Shown: positions 43,706-53,335 of the stretch, in pieces
Numbering within the stretch: the first letter of the stretch is position 1
How the letters are laid out: every line of letters begins with the position of its first letter
From: [Anoxybacillus] calidus
GTDB taxonomy: Bacteria > Bacillota > Bacilli > Bacillales > Anoxybacillaceae
Direction: 5' to 3'
Length of the DNA: 64,000 bases
NCBI RefSeq assembly: GCF_013760845.1
Contig: NZ_JACDUU010000001.1
Coordinates: 652,082 to 716,081, forward strand
Notes under the pieces: model-generated
The model's input: only the letters and a program-made list of their open reading frames with translations
The model's database searches: none
Told to the model about the DNA's origin: nothing
Translations under genes and position numbers: made by a program

Positions 43706-44905
43706 CTACTGTTGTTTTAACTCCCCGTCTTTCGGCAGCATCCATGTAAACAAACCAAGCAAAGGGAGGAAGCTGCAAGCAGACATGAGAAACGTTAGAC
43801 TATATAAGTCGGCTACTTTTCCTAACACGACAGAACCTATTGCTCCCATTCCAAAAGCAAGACCTACAATTAAGCCCGATGCCGTGCCAATTTTGCCGGG
43901 TAAAAGCTCTTGAGCATAAATGACAAGCGTTGAAAAACTTAATGACAAAATAAATCCAGCGAGAAAGATGATAGGCAATACCCACGGTAACGAAAGATGA
44001 GGAAGAACTAGAGCGAAAGGAGACGCGCCGAGCATCGACAAAAGAATAACATTTCTTTTTCCGATGCGATCCGAAAGCGGTCCGCCAAAAAACGTGCCAA
44101 TCACTCCTGCCAGCATAAAAGTGAACAAGTACGATTGCGCTTCTTTAATGGATAAATGATATGTTTCGATAAGATAAAACTGGTAATAGTTAGCGATTCC
44201 TGCCGAATACCATGAACGTGCGAAAACTAAAAAGATTAATAAAAGAAGAGCAAACAGGGTTTTCTGATGCATTTTTTGATTGCGCTTTTTCTTGGCCAAC
44301 GCTTTTGCTCCGGTTAAACGAAGGGAGTACCAGCGCGAGACAACGCTAAGAAGAACGATTCCGATTGCGGCAACGCCGGTAAACCAAATCGCACCGAACT
44401 GGCCGAACGGGACGAAAACGAGTGCGGTAAATACGGGAGCAAGCGCATTGCCTGTATTGCCGCCTACTTGATAAATCGACTGGGCAAAACCGCGTTTTGC
44501 TCCCGCAGCAAGATAGGCGACGCGAGACCCTTCCGGATGGAAAATGGCAGATCCTAATCCGACTAGCAAAACAGACAAAAGGACAAGCAAAAAGCTTGAT
44601 GCAAAAGCAAGTCCACACATACCGAGTAAACTCGCCGCCATCCCTAGCGGAAGAAAATAAGGAGACGGCGTTTTATCTGTAAAGTAACCGACAATCGGCT
44701 GCATCACTGAGGACGTCATGTTCAACGCAAAGGCAATCCATCCAATTTCCGTATATGATAAATTCATTGATTTCTCCAAAATCGGAAACAGAGCAGGAAT
44801 GACTGCTTGCATCGAGTCATTCAATAGATGACCTACACTAATGGCGATTAAAATGTGATATACGGTTGTTTGCACCCCTGCGACACGTTGGACGTTCACT
44901 TGCAT
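43706..44905 (-). CDS. MFS exporter of the fosmidomycin-resistance (Fsr/YfnC) type
   Basis: A 399-residue major facilitator with about 12 membrane helices. MFS motif elements are MQPIVGYFTDKTP in the first half and FFGGPLSDRIGKRNV in the second. The segments GLGSAIFHPEGSRVAYLAAG and YQVGGNTGNALAPVF are typical of the fosmidomycin resistance family. It probably exports a small drug-like compound. I start it at 44905, where AAAGGGGATGG precedes; the upstream 27 codons have no site. Confidence 0.85.
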   Translation of the reverse strand: MQVNVQRVAGVQTTVYHILIAISVGHLLNDSMQAVIPALFPILEKSMNLSYTEIGWIAFALNMTSSVMQPIVGYFTDKTPSPYFLPLGMAASLLGMCGLAFASSFLLVLLSVLLVGLGSAIFHPEGSRVAYLAAGAKRGFAQSIYQVGGNTGNALAPVFTALVFVPFGQFGAIWFTGVAAIGIVLLSVVSRWYSLRLTGAKALAKKKRNQKMHQKTLFALLLLIFLVFARSWYSAGIANYYQFYLIETYHLSIKEAQSYLFTFMLAGVIGTFFGGPLSDRIGKRNVILLSMLGASPFALVLPHLSLPWVLPIIFLAGFILSLSFSTLVIYAQELLPGKIGTASGLIVGLAFGMGAIGSVVLGKVADLYSLTFLMSACSFLPLLGLFTWMLPKDGELKQQ

Positions 44906-45064
44906 TTCTCCATCCCCTTTATCGTTTTCAAAAAAATCCCCTTCGTTTAAAGCGAAGGGAGTCGTTTTATTTCCATTATAAACCATTTGGTGATAGTTGC
45001 AATCAAAAGGTTTTTTACAAACAGTATATGTTTTACGTTCTTATCCATTTATTTATATTTTATA

Positions 45065-46204
45065 TTATCTAAGTTTCTGTTTCCCAGATGTACCAATTGA
45101 AATTTTTACTTTAATATTTTTTAAATTTTCGTCTGTTAATGGAATCTTTCCGTTTTCGGAAAACTTCTTCCAGTCTTCTGGTTTTTTGCGATACATCACT
45201 TCAGAGAGGTTTAAGATATCTATATTGTATTTTAGCCCTAATTTGTAGAGGCTTCTTATTTCATCTTCCACCGTTTTTTGTGCCAGGCGAATTAATTCTT
45301 TTTCTGTTAATTTTTCCTGTAACTCAATCACACTTCCTTTGGTGGATACTTCTATGTTAAATACAGGAGTATTTCCTTTAATTTGGTAGGAAATTTTTGA
45401 CTTTGGATTAAGAACGGAGATAGATGCAACTACTTTGTTTCCTTTTTTTAGATAAATAGGAGTTCTGCTTATTTCTTTTTCAAGCCACCTGATTCCCAGC
45501 AACTTTGAGCGATTGATACATTTTTGAAGTTCATAACGTTCAACAAAGCAAATTCCTTTTAAGTTTAACATCGGTTTTTCTTTTTTATCTTCCGACCAAT
45601 TACGCGTAGTAATGTTGAGATAAGGGAGCCGTGCCGTTTTTGAAGCTTCATTGCTATCAGATATAAAGCGATTTAAGCGAATCGGCCGAATAAATGAATT
45701 TTGTTGAAAAATCTCTTCAGGATTGGATAATAAAGAATAGTATGGAGTTGTATTCAAAAATGGTGTTGCCTCAAAAATTTTTTTTAATGGCTCATCTGTC
45801 GCATAAACCCATACGGTAGGCTTAATTTCGTTATAACGGGCTATAACGTCTAAGACGTCTTCTAGTATCGCTTTCTTAAGCGCTCTTTTCGTAAACACGA
45901 TACTTTTCATATGTCCCCATGATACCATTCGTTGAATAGAATGATACAACTGATCGGTTGCAATATTAAACGTTTCGCCGGTTGCTCTTCCAACGGCAAT
46001 GGCTGTTTTTTCTTGGGTACCTCCCGTCTCTACTTTCGCTAATCCGGTGAAGCTAAAGAACTGCACATAAACGATAAAATGATTATCCTTATAATCAACA
46101 CCTATTGCATCAACATAAACGAGATGATCAATATTGTTTGCTCCCCAGCATCCTGTCAACAGGAATATAGAGATTATAAAGGGAAAGGCGGTTTTGAATT
46201 TCAA
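45065..46204 (-). CDS. GerC-family germinant receptor lipoprotein
   Basis: A 379-residue Ger(x)C protein, full length. The signal peptide ends with the lipobox LTGC, and WGANNIDHLVYVDAIGVDYK follows. The repeated family segments VWVYATDEPLKKIFEATPF and LAQKTVEDEIRSLYKLGLKYN are visible. It is the third gene of a gerB-gerA-gerC operon on the minus strand and overlaps the gerA stop by four bases. It is anchored to the spore inner membrane. Confidence 0.9.
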   Translation of the reverse strand: MKFKTAFPFIISIFLLTGCWGANNIDHLVYVDAIGVDYKDNHFIVYVQFFSFTGLAKVETGGTQEKTAIAVGRATGETFNIATDQLYHSIQRMVSWGHMKSIVFTKRALKKAILEDVLDVIARYNEIKPTVWVYATDEPLKKIFEATPFLNTTPYYSLLSNPEEIFQQNSFIRPIRLNRFISDSNEASKTARLPYLNITTRNWSEDKKEKPMLNLKGICFVERYELQKCINRSKLLGIRWLEKEISRTPIYLKKGNKVVASISVLNPKSKISYQIKGNTPVFNIEVSTKGSVIELQEKLTEKELIRLAQKTVEDEIRSLYKLGLKYNIDILNLSEVMYRKKPEDWKKFSENGKIPLTDENLKNIKVKISIGTSGKQKLR

Positions 46205-47727
46205 TTCGCTTCCCCCTTTGGCGTATCGTCATGAGGTTTTAACAAACCTGCTCTCTTTTTGAATTGTTTCCAACCATTCGGGATTAACGGTTTCAAAATA
46301 TCCATGGTTGGAGGAGAGAGCGGCGTAAGATATGGAATTCCAAATATGGTTAAATTCGCCGTATATGTTAAAAGTAAAAATAGAGAAGCGATGAACCCAA
46401 ATAATCCCAATATAGAAGAAGAGGCTAAGACAATAAAACGCAACAACGTCACGACTCCCGACAAGTTTTGATTCACTAATGTAAACGTGGTGATAACGGA
46501 AATAGCCGCAACAACAAGGCTTCCTGGTGTGGATAAGCCAGCGTTGACAGCCGATTGCCCAATAATCAATCCGCCGACAACCGATAACGTTTGTCCGATC
46601 GCTAACGGCAGGCGCATGCCCGCTTCTTTAAAGATTTCGAACAACCCCACCATGATAAACATTTCAAGTGGAGCAGGCAACGGCACCCCCTGCCTTGAAA
46701 GCACAACGGTTGCTAAGAGAGTGAATGGTATTTGGTCTTGATGAAATGCTAATAAAGAGACCCAAAATCCGGGTAAATAAATAGCTGCGGAAATTCCCAT
46801 TAAGCGAAGGAGTCTCTGAAAAATGACGAAGACAGGTGATGTAACGGTATCTTCGGATGTATTCAGTAAAAACAATAAGTTTCCTGGACCGATAATGACG
46901 GTAGGAGCACCGTCTACTAAGATGATAAATCTTCCATTTAATAAACAATTCGCTGCAAAATCTGGTCGTCCTGTGTATGAAAATAATGGAAATAACGAGA
47001 ACCGTCTGTCGCCAATCAGCTCTTCTATCTGATTGGTACTCGTAATGGAATCAATATTTAAATTCAAAAGTCTTTTTTTAACCTCATTAATCATCTCACG
47101 ATTCGCGATGTCACCAATGTACATTAATCCCACTTTTGTTTGACTTCTCGTTCCGACGATAAATTGTTCATAAAAGAGCTTATGAGATTTAATTCGCTTG
47201 CGGATGAGCGCGACGTTTTTCGAAATTTCCTCAATAAAGCCGTCTTTCGGACCGCGGATGGACACTTCCGTGTTCGGTTCTTCCGGATTGCGGTTCGGCG
47301 GATTAGCAAGCGTAAGGGAATATAAAATATCTGCTTCTTGAAAGTAGACTAATAAATCACCGCTAAAGAGATGATAGTTCAGATTATCAATCAGCACTTC
47401 TTTTCCAAGCAACTCCATTGGCATCAGTTTGTTCGTTTCAATTTCCTCAACTGATTGGCAAGGATATTCGCGGCACATTTCGCGAAACATCGGAAATATG
47501 ACCTGTTTCATAATCTGGGTGTCACACAGCTCCTCACAATAGACAAACAATAGGGTAAGCGTGCCGCTTGCGGTTTTTGCCGGTTGAATCGTCGAAGTAA
47601 CAATGGCGACATCTTTACAATTAGAAAAATGATCGCGCAAAGTTTGCTCGGAAACGATGAGAGTTTCCTGTCCGCTATGATCATTTGGGTTATTTCTGAT
47701 TTGTGGTGCTCTTGAAGGAATTGGCAT
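46201..47727 (-). CDS. GerA-family germinant receptor subunit A
   Basis: A 508-residue receptor subunit. The start MPIPSRAPQIRNN at 47727 follows GAGGAGAG, while a longer open frame to 47913 is only the gerB region read in another frame. Family motifs are RGPKDGFIEEISKNVALIRKR and FIILVDGAPTVIIGPGNLLF, followed by membrane helices from about residue 285 (LLRLMGISAAIYLPGFWVSL). It is cotranscribed with gerB and gerC. Confidence 0.9.
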   Translation of the reverse strand: MPIPSRAPQIRNNPNDHSGQETLIVSEQTLRDHFSNCKDVAIVTSTIQPAKTASGTLTLLFVYCEELCDTQIMKQVIFPMFREMCREYPCQSVEEIETNKLMPMELLGKEVLIDNLNYHLFSGDLLVYFQEADILYSLTLANPPNRNPEEPNTEVSIRGPKDGFIEEISKNVALIRKRIKSHKLFYEQFIVGTRSQTKVGLMYIGDIANREMINEVKKRLLNLNIDSITSTNQIEELIGDRRFSLFPLFSYTGRPDFAANCLLNGRFIILVDGAPTVIIGPGNLLFLLNTSEDTVTSPVFVIFQRLLRLMGISAAIYLPGFWVSLLAFHQDQIPFTLLATVVLSRQGVPLPAPLEMFIMVGLFEIFKEAGMRLPLAIGQTLSVVGGLIIGQSAVNAGLSTPGSLVVAAISVITTFTLVNQNLSGVVTLLRFIVLASSSILGLFGFIASLFLLLTYTANLTIFGIPYLTPLSPPTMDILKPLIPNGWKQFKKRAGLLKPHDDTPKGEAN

Positions 47728-47729
47728 GA

Positions 47730-48824
47730 TTAAGCTCTCCTCTTTTTTAAATATGAAATGAGTGACAATATCCCGATGAACAAAGAGAGAGATAGAATGA
47801 ATAGTAGCGAAAGCGGTAGAACAAATTGATATAGCAAATCTAAAAATTGGTCGTCGCTGATTGGAATCATTGATAATAAAAAAATGGTGATATAAATCAC
47901 GATCAAAATCCATAATCGTGCTTTTTTATCAGTTACGTTAAACAGCTCAGGTATGAGCGCAGTAACCAAGGAAATGCGGATAAATGCTCCAGACATCCAC
48001 TGATAAACAGAAAGAAAATCAAGATATTCAATGTACGCACCTAGTTTGATTAATCGCCATTGTTCAAAGGCCGGGTAACGTAAATTCGCTGCTTCTTTCG
48101 GTCCAAATTCAATAATCGCACCAATCGTTGGACCAATGGTTAAGCTTGCAGCGAGAAAACTAAGGATTAAAAGTGCTGTAAAAGAAAAGCGTGCTGGAAG
48201 ATGATGTTGCATGAATAGAATAATAAAAATTTCTACATATCCGGCACCGGCATAGATCATTCCTTTTAATACAGGAGTAAAGCCATTCTCCATGATTGGC
48301 TTTAACAATGAATAATCTTTGTGTGGCGTAGTTGCGATCATAACTAAAATCCCAAAAATAACGACAAACGGTAAAATAATGACCGCCGTCTTTGCGATGG
48401 ATGGTATACCATAATAGGCGTTATAAAAGCACATCGCGATAATGGTTAACAAAACGGCCCAATCGGGTGTGCGCGTTAAGTAGGTTGTGGTAGTAAATGT
48501 AACCGTGTCACTGAGCGTAATATAGCCTATAACAAGTAATAATAGACTTCCAACAATAGCCACAAAATATGCAACGGTACTTTTAAACTCCGTTTTTAAC
48601 CATAAGAATAAATTCATTTGCTTGGATTGCCTCATGACAAAATACAAAAGCGGAAGCCATAATGGCAATGCAACAAGGGGCAAGATTGCCGAAATCCACG
48701 CATCACGACTGGCTGCATCTAACAGCAACGGGATCACAATGACATGATTCATTAGCCCGATTGATAACATAAATACACAAGCCAGTTGTACGGTACTTAA
48801 CGAATTATGATTCACAGTGGACAC
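47730..48824 (-). CDS. GerB-family germinant receptor permease subunit
   Basis: A 364-residue membrane protein of the APC-like spore germination permease family with about ten helices, starting MSTVNHNSLSTVQLACVFML. Typical parts are DAASRDAWISAILPLVALPL, YLTRTPDWAVLL and PAFEQWRLIKLGAYIEYLDFL. It binds germinants in the receptor complex. It is the first gene of the minus-strand operon, and its stop lies just before the gerA start, so translation is coupled. Confidence 0.9.
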   Translation of the reverse strand: MSTVNHNSLSTVQLACVFMLSIGLMNHVIVIPLLLDAASRDAWISAILPLVALPLWLPLLYFVMRQSKQMNLFLWLKTEFKSTVAYFVAIVGSLLLLVIGYITLSDTVTFTTTTYLTRTPDWAVLLTIIAMCFYNAYYGIPSIAKTAVIILPFVVIFGILVMIATTPHKDYSLLKPIMENGFTPVLKGMIYAGAGYVEIFIILFMQHHLPARFSFTALLILSFLAASLTIGPTIGAIIEFGPKEAANLRYPAFEQWRLIKLGAYIEYLDFLSVYQWMSGAFIRISLVTALIPELFNVTDKKARLWILIVIYITIFLLSMIPISDDQFLDLLYQFVLPLSLLFILSLSLFIGILSLISYLKKRRA

Positions 48825-49201
48825 CTTTCTTTGGGTGAATTGCTAACTATGCTACTATTTTTTCCAAAAACGGAAATACATATTCTATTCCGAAAAAATG
48901 TATGGAAGAATATGAAAAATATGAATGTTTATTTTTCGGTAATTTGATACAATGAAACAAAAGTCTATTTAAAGATAAAAGGAGGTATAACCTGTTTATT
49001 TCAAATCTACAAAAATGTGCGAAATGATGTAAATATCTCTTGTTTTTTACCTGAATTTATGGATTTCGACTATCTTCTTAACCTTCCCCCTAGGTCATGC
49101 TGAGAAAATGATAACTCCCTTTCCTCATGTAAAGAAGGAAATGAAGAAGATGTAGCGAATATATGTTCTAAAAGATCCAAACATAGGGGGACGGCAAGGG
49201 G
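48825..49201. other. Divergent intergenic region between gerB and the TnpB-like gene
   Basis: No gene seen. It should contain the forespore promoter of the gerBAC operon and the left end of the TnpB-associated element. AAAGGAGGT occurs at about 48980 but no ORF follows it. GGGGGACGGCAAGGGG before 49202 is the next ribosome binding site. Confidence 0.4.
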
Positions 49202-50770
49202 ATGAAAACGGTTCGGGTGATGAAAATCGTTTCTCATGATGAATCACAACTTCACTCATTAGACGAGTTGATGCGTGTCTTTTGTTCGGCGAAGCGATAT
49301 GCATTCAACCGTTTGCTAGAGGGAAGGAAGGCAAAAGACATCATCAAACACCTTCCGCACCAATTCCCGCTCAACAAACGGTATGCCGAAGATGCAGTTT
49401 TGCTGGCTCAATCGCTGATTTCTTCTCAACGTGAGCTACTTCCAATGCGGCTAGAGGATGTGCAGGCGAAAATCGAAAAAACAGCGAAGAAAATGGATGA
49501 ATACCAACATGGTCGAAAAACACCAAAGAACGTCGATCTTCAAACGTGTTTAGACGGATTGCGCCAACGGCTAGAAAAGCTCAAAGCAAAAGAAGCCGAA
49601 CTAAAGCACCATCTGGAACATGGGACGATTCCAACGGTGATTTTTGGAGGAAAACAAAACTTTTATAAGCGCTTGAAAGGAAAAATCACGAACGAAGAAT
49701 GGAAAGATGTGCGTTCGAATCAGTTGTACGCCAGAGGCGACAAAAGCAAAAAAGGAAATTTAAATATTCGCCTCATGTATGACGATAACACCTATGAATG
49801 TTGTGTGGAAATCGCGAATCCACTTGGACAACCAAAAGGGAAACACGCTCCCCGCTTGACATTTCAAGTATATGTCCCTGAAAAATACGAAGCGGAAATC
49901 ATCGATGTCATCATGGGCGAGCAGGTAGGCGTGAATTCAAAAGGGAAGCCCATCATTGAATATCGACCGTACACCGTGGAAATCAAACGAAAGAACGGGG
50001 AATATTATGTCCATCTCATCTATGAAGAAGAGGTATATGGCAGGGAACTTACCCACGATGAACCGATTCAAGGGGAACGAATAGCAGGAATTGACATCAA
50101 TATCGACCGCATCGCCGTAAGTATCGTTTCGAAACAGGGAAACTTTCTCCAATCAAAAGTGTTTTACTGTCATGAACTCGAATATGTGAAAGCGAATAAA
50201 CGAAACAACCTCATCGGTGAAACGGTTCGCGATGTGTATGATTGGTTGCTTCAAGAAAACGTGGGAGCAGTGGTCATCGAAAACATTCAACTGAGACAAC
50301 AGCACGATACGGACAAACGATTCAATCGCTTTACGCACAACTTCAAAAAGAAAAAGCTGACGGAAACGATCCTTCGTCGGGGCTTACGGCTTGGCTTTCG
50401 CATCAAAAAGGTGAATCCGGCGTATACAAGCGTCATCGGTCGTTTCAAGTATATGAAAAAATACGGGTTATCCGTCCATGAAAGTGCTGCTTTGGTCATT
50501 GGCAGACGTGGATTAGGGTATCATGAACGGTTGCCAAAAGAACTCATTGACACCATAAAAACGAAAGTGAAACGCCATTTGATTGCCATGTTAGGGTCGA
50601 TGGAAGAATCCTACAAGCAATCAGACAGCGGGAAGAAGCAGCGGCAATGCGTAGCCATGATGTTACACAAAATCGAGAATTTCAAACAAGAGCATGAGTG
50701 GTCGTTATGGAACATGTTGCACAAATGTTGTTGGCTGAACCAGTATCAAATTCAACTAAAGGAGGTGTAG
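49202..50770 (+). CDS. TnpB-like (IS200/IS605 OrfB-related) RuvC protein without zinc finger
   Basis: A 522-residue protein of the TnpB superfamily. An N-terminal helical part with charged coiled-coil stretches (about 80-140) precedes a RuvC-like domain: first Asp in AGIDINIDRIAVS (D298), Glu in GAVVIENIQLR (E360), and the third position in GLSVHESAALVIGRR (E427, where TnpB normally has Asp). The CxxC zinc-finger pair that lies before the third motif in TnpB is absent; NPAYTSVIGRFKYMK is there instead. No TnpA gene is nearby. A structured RNA-like region follows immediately. Confidence 0.82.
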   Translation: MKTVRVMKIVSHDESQLHSLDELMRVFCSAKRYAFNRLLEGRKAKDIIKHLPHQFPLNKRYAEDAVLLAQSLISSQRELLPMRLEDVQAKIEKTAKKMDEYQHGRKTPKNVDLQTCLDGLRQRLEKLKAKEAELKHHLEHGTIPTVIFGGKQNFYKRLKGKITNEEWKDVRSNQLYARGDKSKKGNLNIRLMYDDNTYECCVEIANPLGQPKGKHAPRLTFQVYVPEKYEAEIIDVIMGEQVGVNSKGKPIIEYRPYTVEIKRKNGEYYVHLIYEEEVYGRELTHDEPIQGERIAGIDINIDRIAVSIVSKQGNFLQSKVFYCHELEYVKANKRNNLIGETVRDVYDWLLQENVGAVVIENIQLRQQHDTDKRFNRFTHNFKKKKLTETILRRGLRLGFRIKKVNPAYTSVIGRFKYMKKYGLSVHESAALVIGRRGLGYHERLPKELIDTIKTKVKRHLIAMLGSMEESYKQSDSGKKQRQCVAMMLHKIENFKQEHEWSLWNMLHKCCWLNQYQIQLKEV

Positions 50771-50771
50771 A

Positions 50772-50984
50772 CCTGGTTACTAAAATCGTTGTCGTGTACT
50801 GACCGATGGAAGGAATGGTGCACGACAGGTGCCGTCGCTAACAGCGAACCACGGGGTGTCTTTCACAGCAGGTGAATGACAAGGGGATTCCCTTCCTGAT
50901 GGAACTCAGGTGTTTCCTGAGCGGCAAGCGATGTTTCCTGGTTCCGTCGCGTTTTGTAGATGTTTATAGATTTTAGTAACCAGG
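50772..50984 (+). ncRNA. Structured RNA-like region closed by 16-nt inverted repeats, 3' of the TnpB-like gene
   Basis: CCTGGTTACTAAAATC at 50772-50787 is exactly complementary to GATTTTAGTAACCAGG at 50969-50984. Between them are further hairpins: TGTCGTG/CACGACA, CGCT/AGCG, and CTCAGG/CCTGAG. The region is GC-richer than its flanks and begins directly after the stop codon. TnpB nucleases use an RNA from this position, so an omega-RNA-like role is possible. Alternatively it may be a small transposable end structure. Confidence 0.55.
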
Positions 50985-51027
50985 ATCATGATGAGAATTT
51001 ATTTTGATTTGTTTGAAAACGATCAGC

Positions 51028-51074
51028 CTGCTGTTCGCTTCTAAGGCGAGGGTGAGCAGCAAACCTCGTCTTAG
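51028..51074 (+). promoter_or_regulatory. Alternating hairpins in the leader of the first DMT transporter gene
   Basis: CTAAGGCGAGG (51041-51051) pairs with CCTCGTCTTAG (51064-51074). A competing hairpin, TGCTG (51029) with CAGCA (51057), would trap the first arm in its loop. No T tract follows, so this is not a simple terminator. It may be a regulatory leader or the distal part of the TnpB element. Confidence 0.35.
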
Positions 51075-51118
51075 GGAGGACGATTTATCATTTCCCATAA
51101 AGACGGAGGTTGGTTTTC

Positions 51119-52009
51119 ATGAAAAATACATTTTTAGGGGCATTTTACTTGTCATTAGCCGCAAGTATATGGGGCGGAATGTACGTGGTCAGCAAATATG
51201 TCCTCGATTTTGTGCCGCCAATTACATTAGTATGGTTTCGTTATGTTATCGCGTTTGTTGTTTTGTTCGTGATATTAAAACTCCATCAATCTAAAACAAA
51301 AATGAGTATATTTATTCGAAAACAAGATTGGTTTTTGTTAGGATGGATTGGTTTTATCGGTTATTTTGTCTCGATATCATTACAATTTATCGGAACAAAA
51401 TTGTCCGATGCCCATACAGGAGCATTGATTACATCAGCTACACCGGCATTTATTGTTTTATTCGCAAAACTAGTGTTAAAAGAAACTTTGACAATAAGAA
51501 AAATAATCGCTCTCTTCCTAGCAACCATTGGGGTTGTCATTGTCATCGGCTTTGATGGAAATACAGGAAAATCTTTTTGGGGGAATATTGTTTTATTAGG
51601 TGCAGCGGTTACATGGGCGCTATTGTCCGTGTATGTGAAAGTTGCCTCCTCTCGCTTTTCGATATTGACCATTACAACGTACGCCATTCTTTTCGCAATC
51701 TTGTTCACTACACCATTTATGATTTGGGAACTTCAATCAACTGAAATGATTCTTCATAACACTTACGTCATCCTAGGAATTCTTTATCTCGGTATTGTTT
51801 CCACTGCCGGTGCGTTTTTCCTTTGGAATAAAGGAATGGAAATGATCGATGCCGGAATTGGTTCCTTATTTTTCTTTTTTCAGCCGCTTGTTGGCTCCTT
51901 TTTAGGATGGCTATTATTAAATGAACGTTTAAATGAAAACTTTTTTATGGGTGGACTTCTTATTTTAATTGGAGCGTTGGTCGTTGTAACAAAAAATAAG
52001 GAACAATAA
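51119..52009 (+). CDS. EamA/DMT-family transporter 1
   Basis: A 296-residue membrane protein with ten predicted helices arranged as two EamA repeats, starting MKNTFLGAFYLSLAASIWGG. Repeat landmarks are FRYVIAFVVLFVIL, GALITSATPAFIVLFAKLVL in the first half and YLGIVSTAGAFFLWNKGMEM in the second. Substrates of this family are amino acids and metabolites, not deducible here. The ATG at 51119 follows GGAGG. Confidence 0.85.
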   Translation: MKNTFLGAFYLSLAASIWGGMYVVSKYVLDFVPPITLVWFRYVIAFVVLFVILKLHQSKTKMSIFIRKQDWFLLGWIGFIGYFVSISLQFIGTKLSDAHTGALITSATPAFIVLFAKLVLKETLTIRKIIALFLATIGVVIVIGFDGNTGKSFWGNIVLLGAAVTWALLSVYVKVASSRFSILTITTYAILFAILFTTPFMIWELQSTEMILHNTYVILGILYLGIVSTAGAFFLWNKGMEMIDAGIGSLFFFFQPLVGSFLGWLLLNERLNENFFMGGLLILIGALVVVTKNKEQ

Positions 52010-52022
52010 TATCGCCTAAAAA

Positions 52023-52062
52023 CGAAGGCAAGAGAAATCTGCCGACCTTGCCTTCGCTTTTT
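52023..52062 (+). terminator. Terminator after transporter 1
   Basis: CGAAGGCAAG pairs perfectly with CTTGCCTTCG, followed by CTTTTTAT. Confidence 0.85.
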
Positions 52063-52160
52063 ATAAAGAGATGTTTCGGTTAATCGAGCCGCATTTGAAT
52101 GAACATTCACATGATTCCAGAACAAAATAACGACCATAAGAAGTAGAGAGGGAGGCAGAA

Positions 52161-53102
52161 ATGGAGTTAGCGCATAAAATGCCCAACCGGGTCAAAGGGC
52201 TCATGATGGTCATAAGTGGGGCTGCATTTTGGGGATTATCAGGTACAGCTGCTCAAGTACTCTTTCAAGAAAAACACATTACCGCTGAATGGCTTGTTGT
52301 ATTACGTATGATGGTTACGGGCATTTCCTTGCTTCTAGTAAGCATTATTAAAGGGATGACACCGTTTGCTATTTGGAAGGATAAAAAAGGCTGTATGGAT
52401 TTACTGATATTCGGAATCATTGGCATGCTGGGAGTCCAATATACATATTTTGCAGCGATTGAAACAGGAAACGCGGCAACAGCGACATTATTACAATATC
52501 TAGCACCGATTTACATTGTGTTGTATTCAAGCGCGAAGGAAAGAACGAATCCATCCAAAGAAATATGGTTAGCTGTTCTTTTCGCTCTTGCTGGAACGTT
52601 TCTTTTAATCACAAACGGATCAACGAATGGGTTAAAAGTATCTTTCATTTCTATCATTTGGGGCGTACTTTCTGGCATTGCCTTAGCGTTTTATACATTA
52701 TCATCTGCCCGATTGTTAAAAAGATGGCATTCTATCATCGTTGTTGGTTGGGGAATGTTAATCGGCGGTACTTGCATGACTTTCTTTACTTTTCCATTCG
52801 AACATTCCCAATTTGTCTGGGGGCTCGATACGTTGCTTTTAATCTTGTTTGTAATCCTTTTTGGCACGCTTTTTGCCTTTTTGTTGTTCGTTGAAAGCAT
52901 TCGTCACTTATCACCAACAGAATCAAGCTTACTTTCAAGCGTTGAACCACTTTCAGCCGTAATCGCATCGATTGCCTTTTTGAACGTTTCGTTCGGCGTG
53001 TTTCAAGCAATCGGAGGTATTTGTATTATTTTTACCGTGTTGATCTTATCCATCAAAAAAGAGAGAATGAAAGATGAGCATATGATGGAAAAATCAAGCT
53101 GA
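52161..53102 (+). CDS. EamA/DMT-family transporter 2
   Basis: A 313-residue protein with ten predicted helices and two EamA repeats. It contains GAAFWGLSGTAAQVLFQ, AAIETGNAATATLLQYLAPI and the second-half SPTESSLLSSVEPLSAVIAS, which resemble the YicL/RhaT-like group of the family. GAGGGAGG precedes the ATG. A terminator separates it from transporter 1, so it may have its own promoter in the 150-bp gap. Confidence 0.85.
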   Translation: MELAHKMPNRVKGLMMVISGAAFWGLSGTAAQVLFQEKHITAEWLVVLRMMVTGISLLLVSIIKGMTPFAIWKDKKGCMDLLIFGIIGMLGVQYTYFAAIETGNAATATLLQYLAPIYIVLYSSAKERTNPSKEIWLAVLFALAGTFLLITNGSTNGLKVSFISIIWGVLSGIALAFYTLSSARLLKRWHSIIVVGWGMLIGGTCMTFFTFPFEHSQFVWGLDTLLLILFVILFGTLFAFLLFVESIRHLSPTESSLLSSVEPLSAVIASIAFLNVSFGVFQAIGGICIIFTVLILSIKKERMKDEHMMEKSS

Positions 53103-53181
53103 ACAAGTAATCATCTAACTAAACAGAATCTGTATCCTCACAATAGTAAACTGCTCATTATTAGATACCATCATAGAGAGA

Positions 53182-53212
53182 GACAGCCAAATTAGGCTGT
53201 TTCTTTTTTATT
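53182..53212 (+). terminator. Terminator after transporter 2
   Basis: GACAGCC pairs with GGCTGTT, followed by TCTTTTTTATTTTT. Confidence 0.78.
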
Positions 53213-53266
53213 TTTGATAATTTTACCAAATAAAGTTTTGTTTTTTGGAAAAATTCATATAATTAT

Positions 53267-53293
53267 AACTGTATTATATTATATAATACAGTT
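53267..53293. promoter_or_regulatory. Palindromic operator of the GntR/ABC operon
   Basis: AACTGTATTATA and TATAATACAGTT form perfect 12-bp arms around TTA. The palindrome contains TATAAT and lies about 40 bases before the GntR start, as expected for autorepression by a YtrA-type regulator. Confidence 0.75.
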
Positions 53294-53335
53294 AATACAC
53301 ATCATACAATGAATATTCCAAAAAGGAGGGAAATG

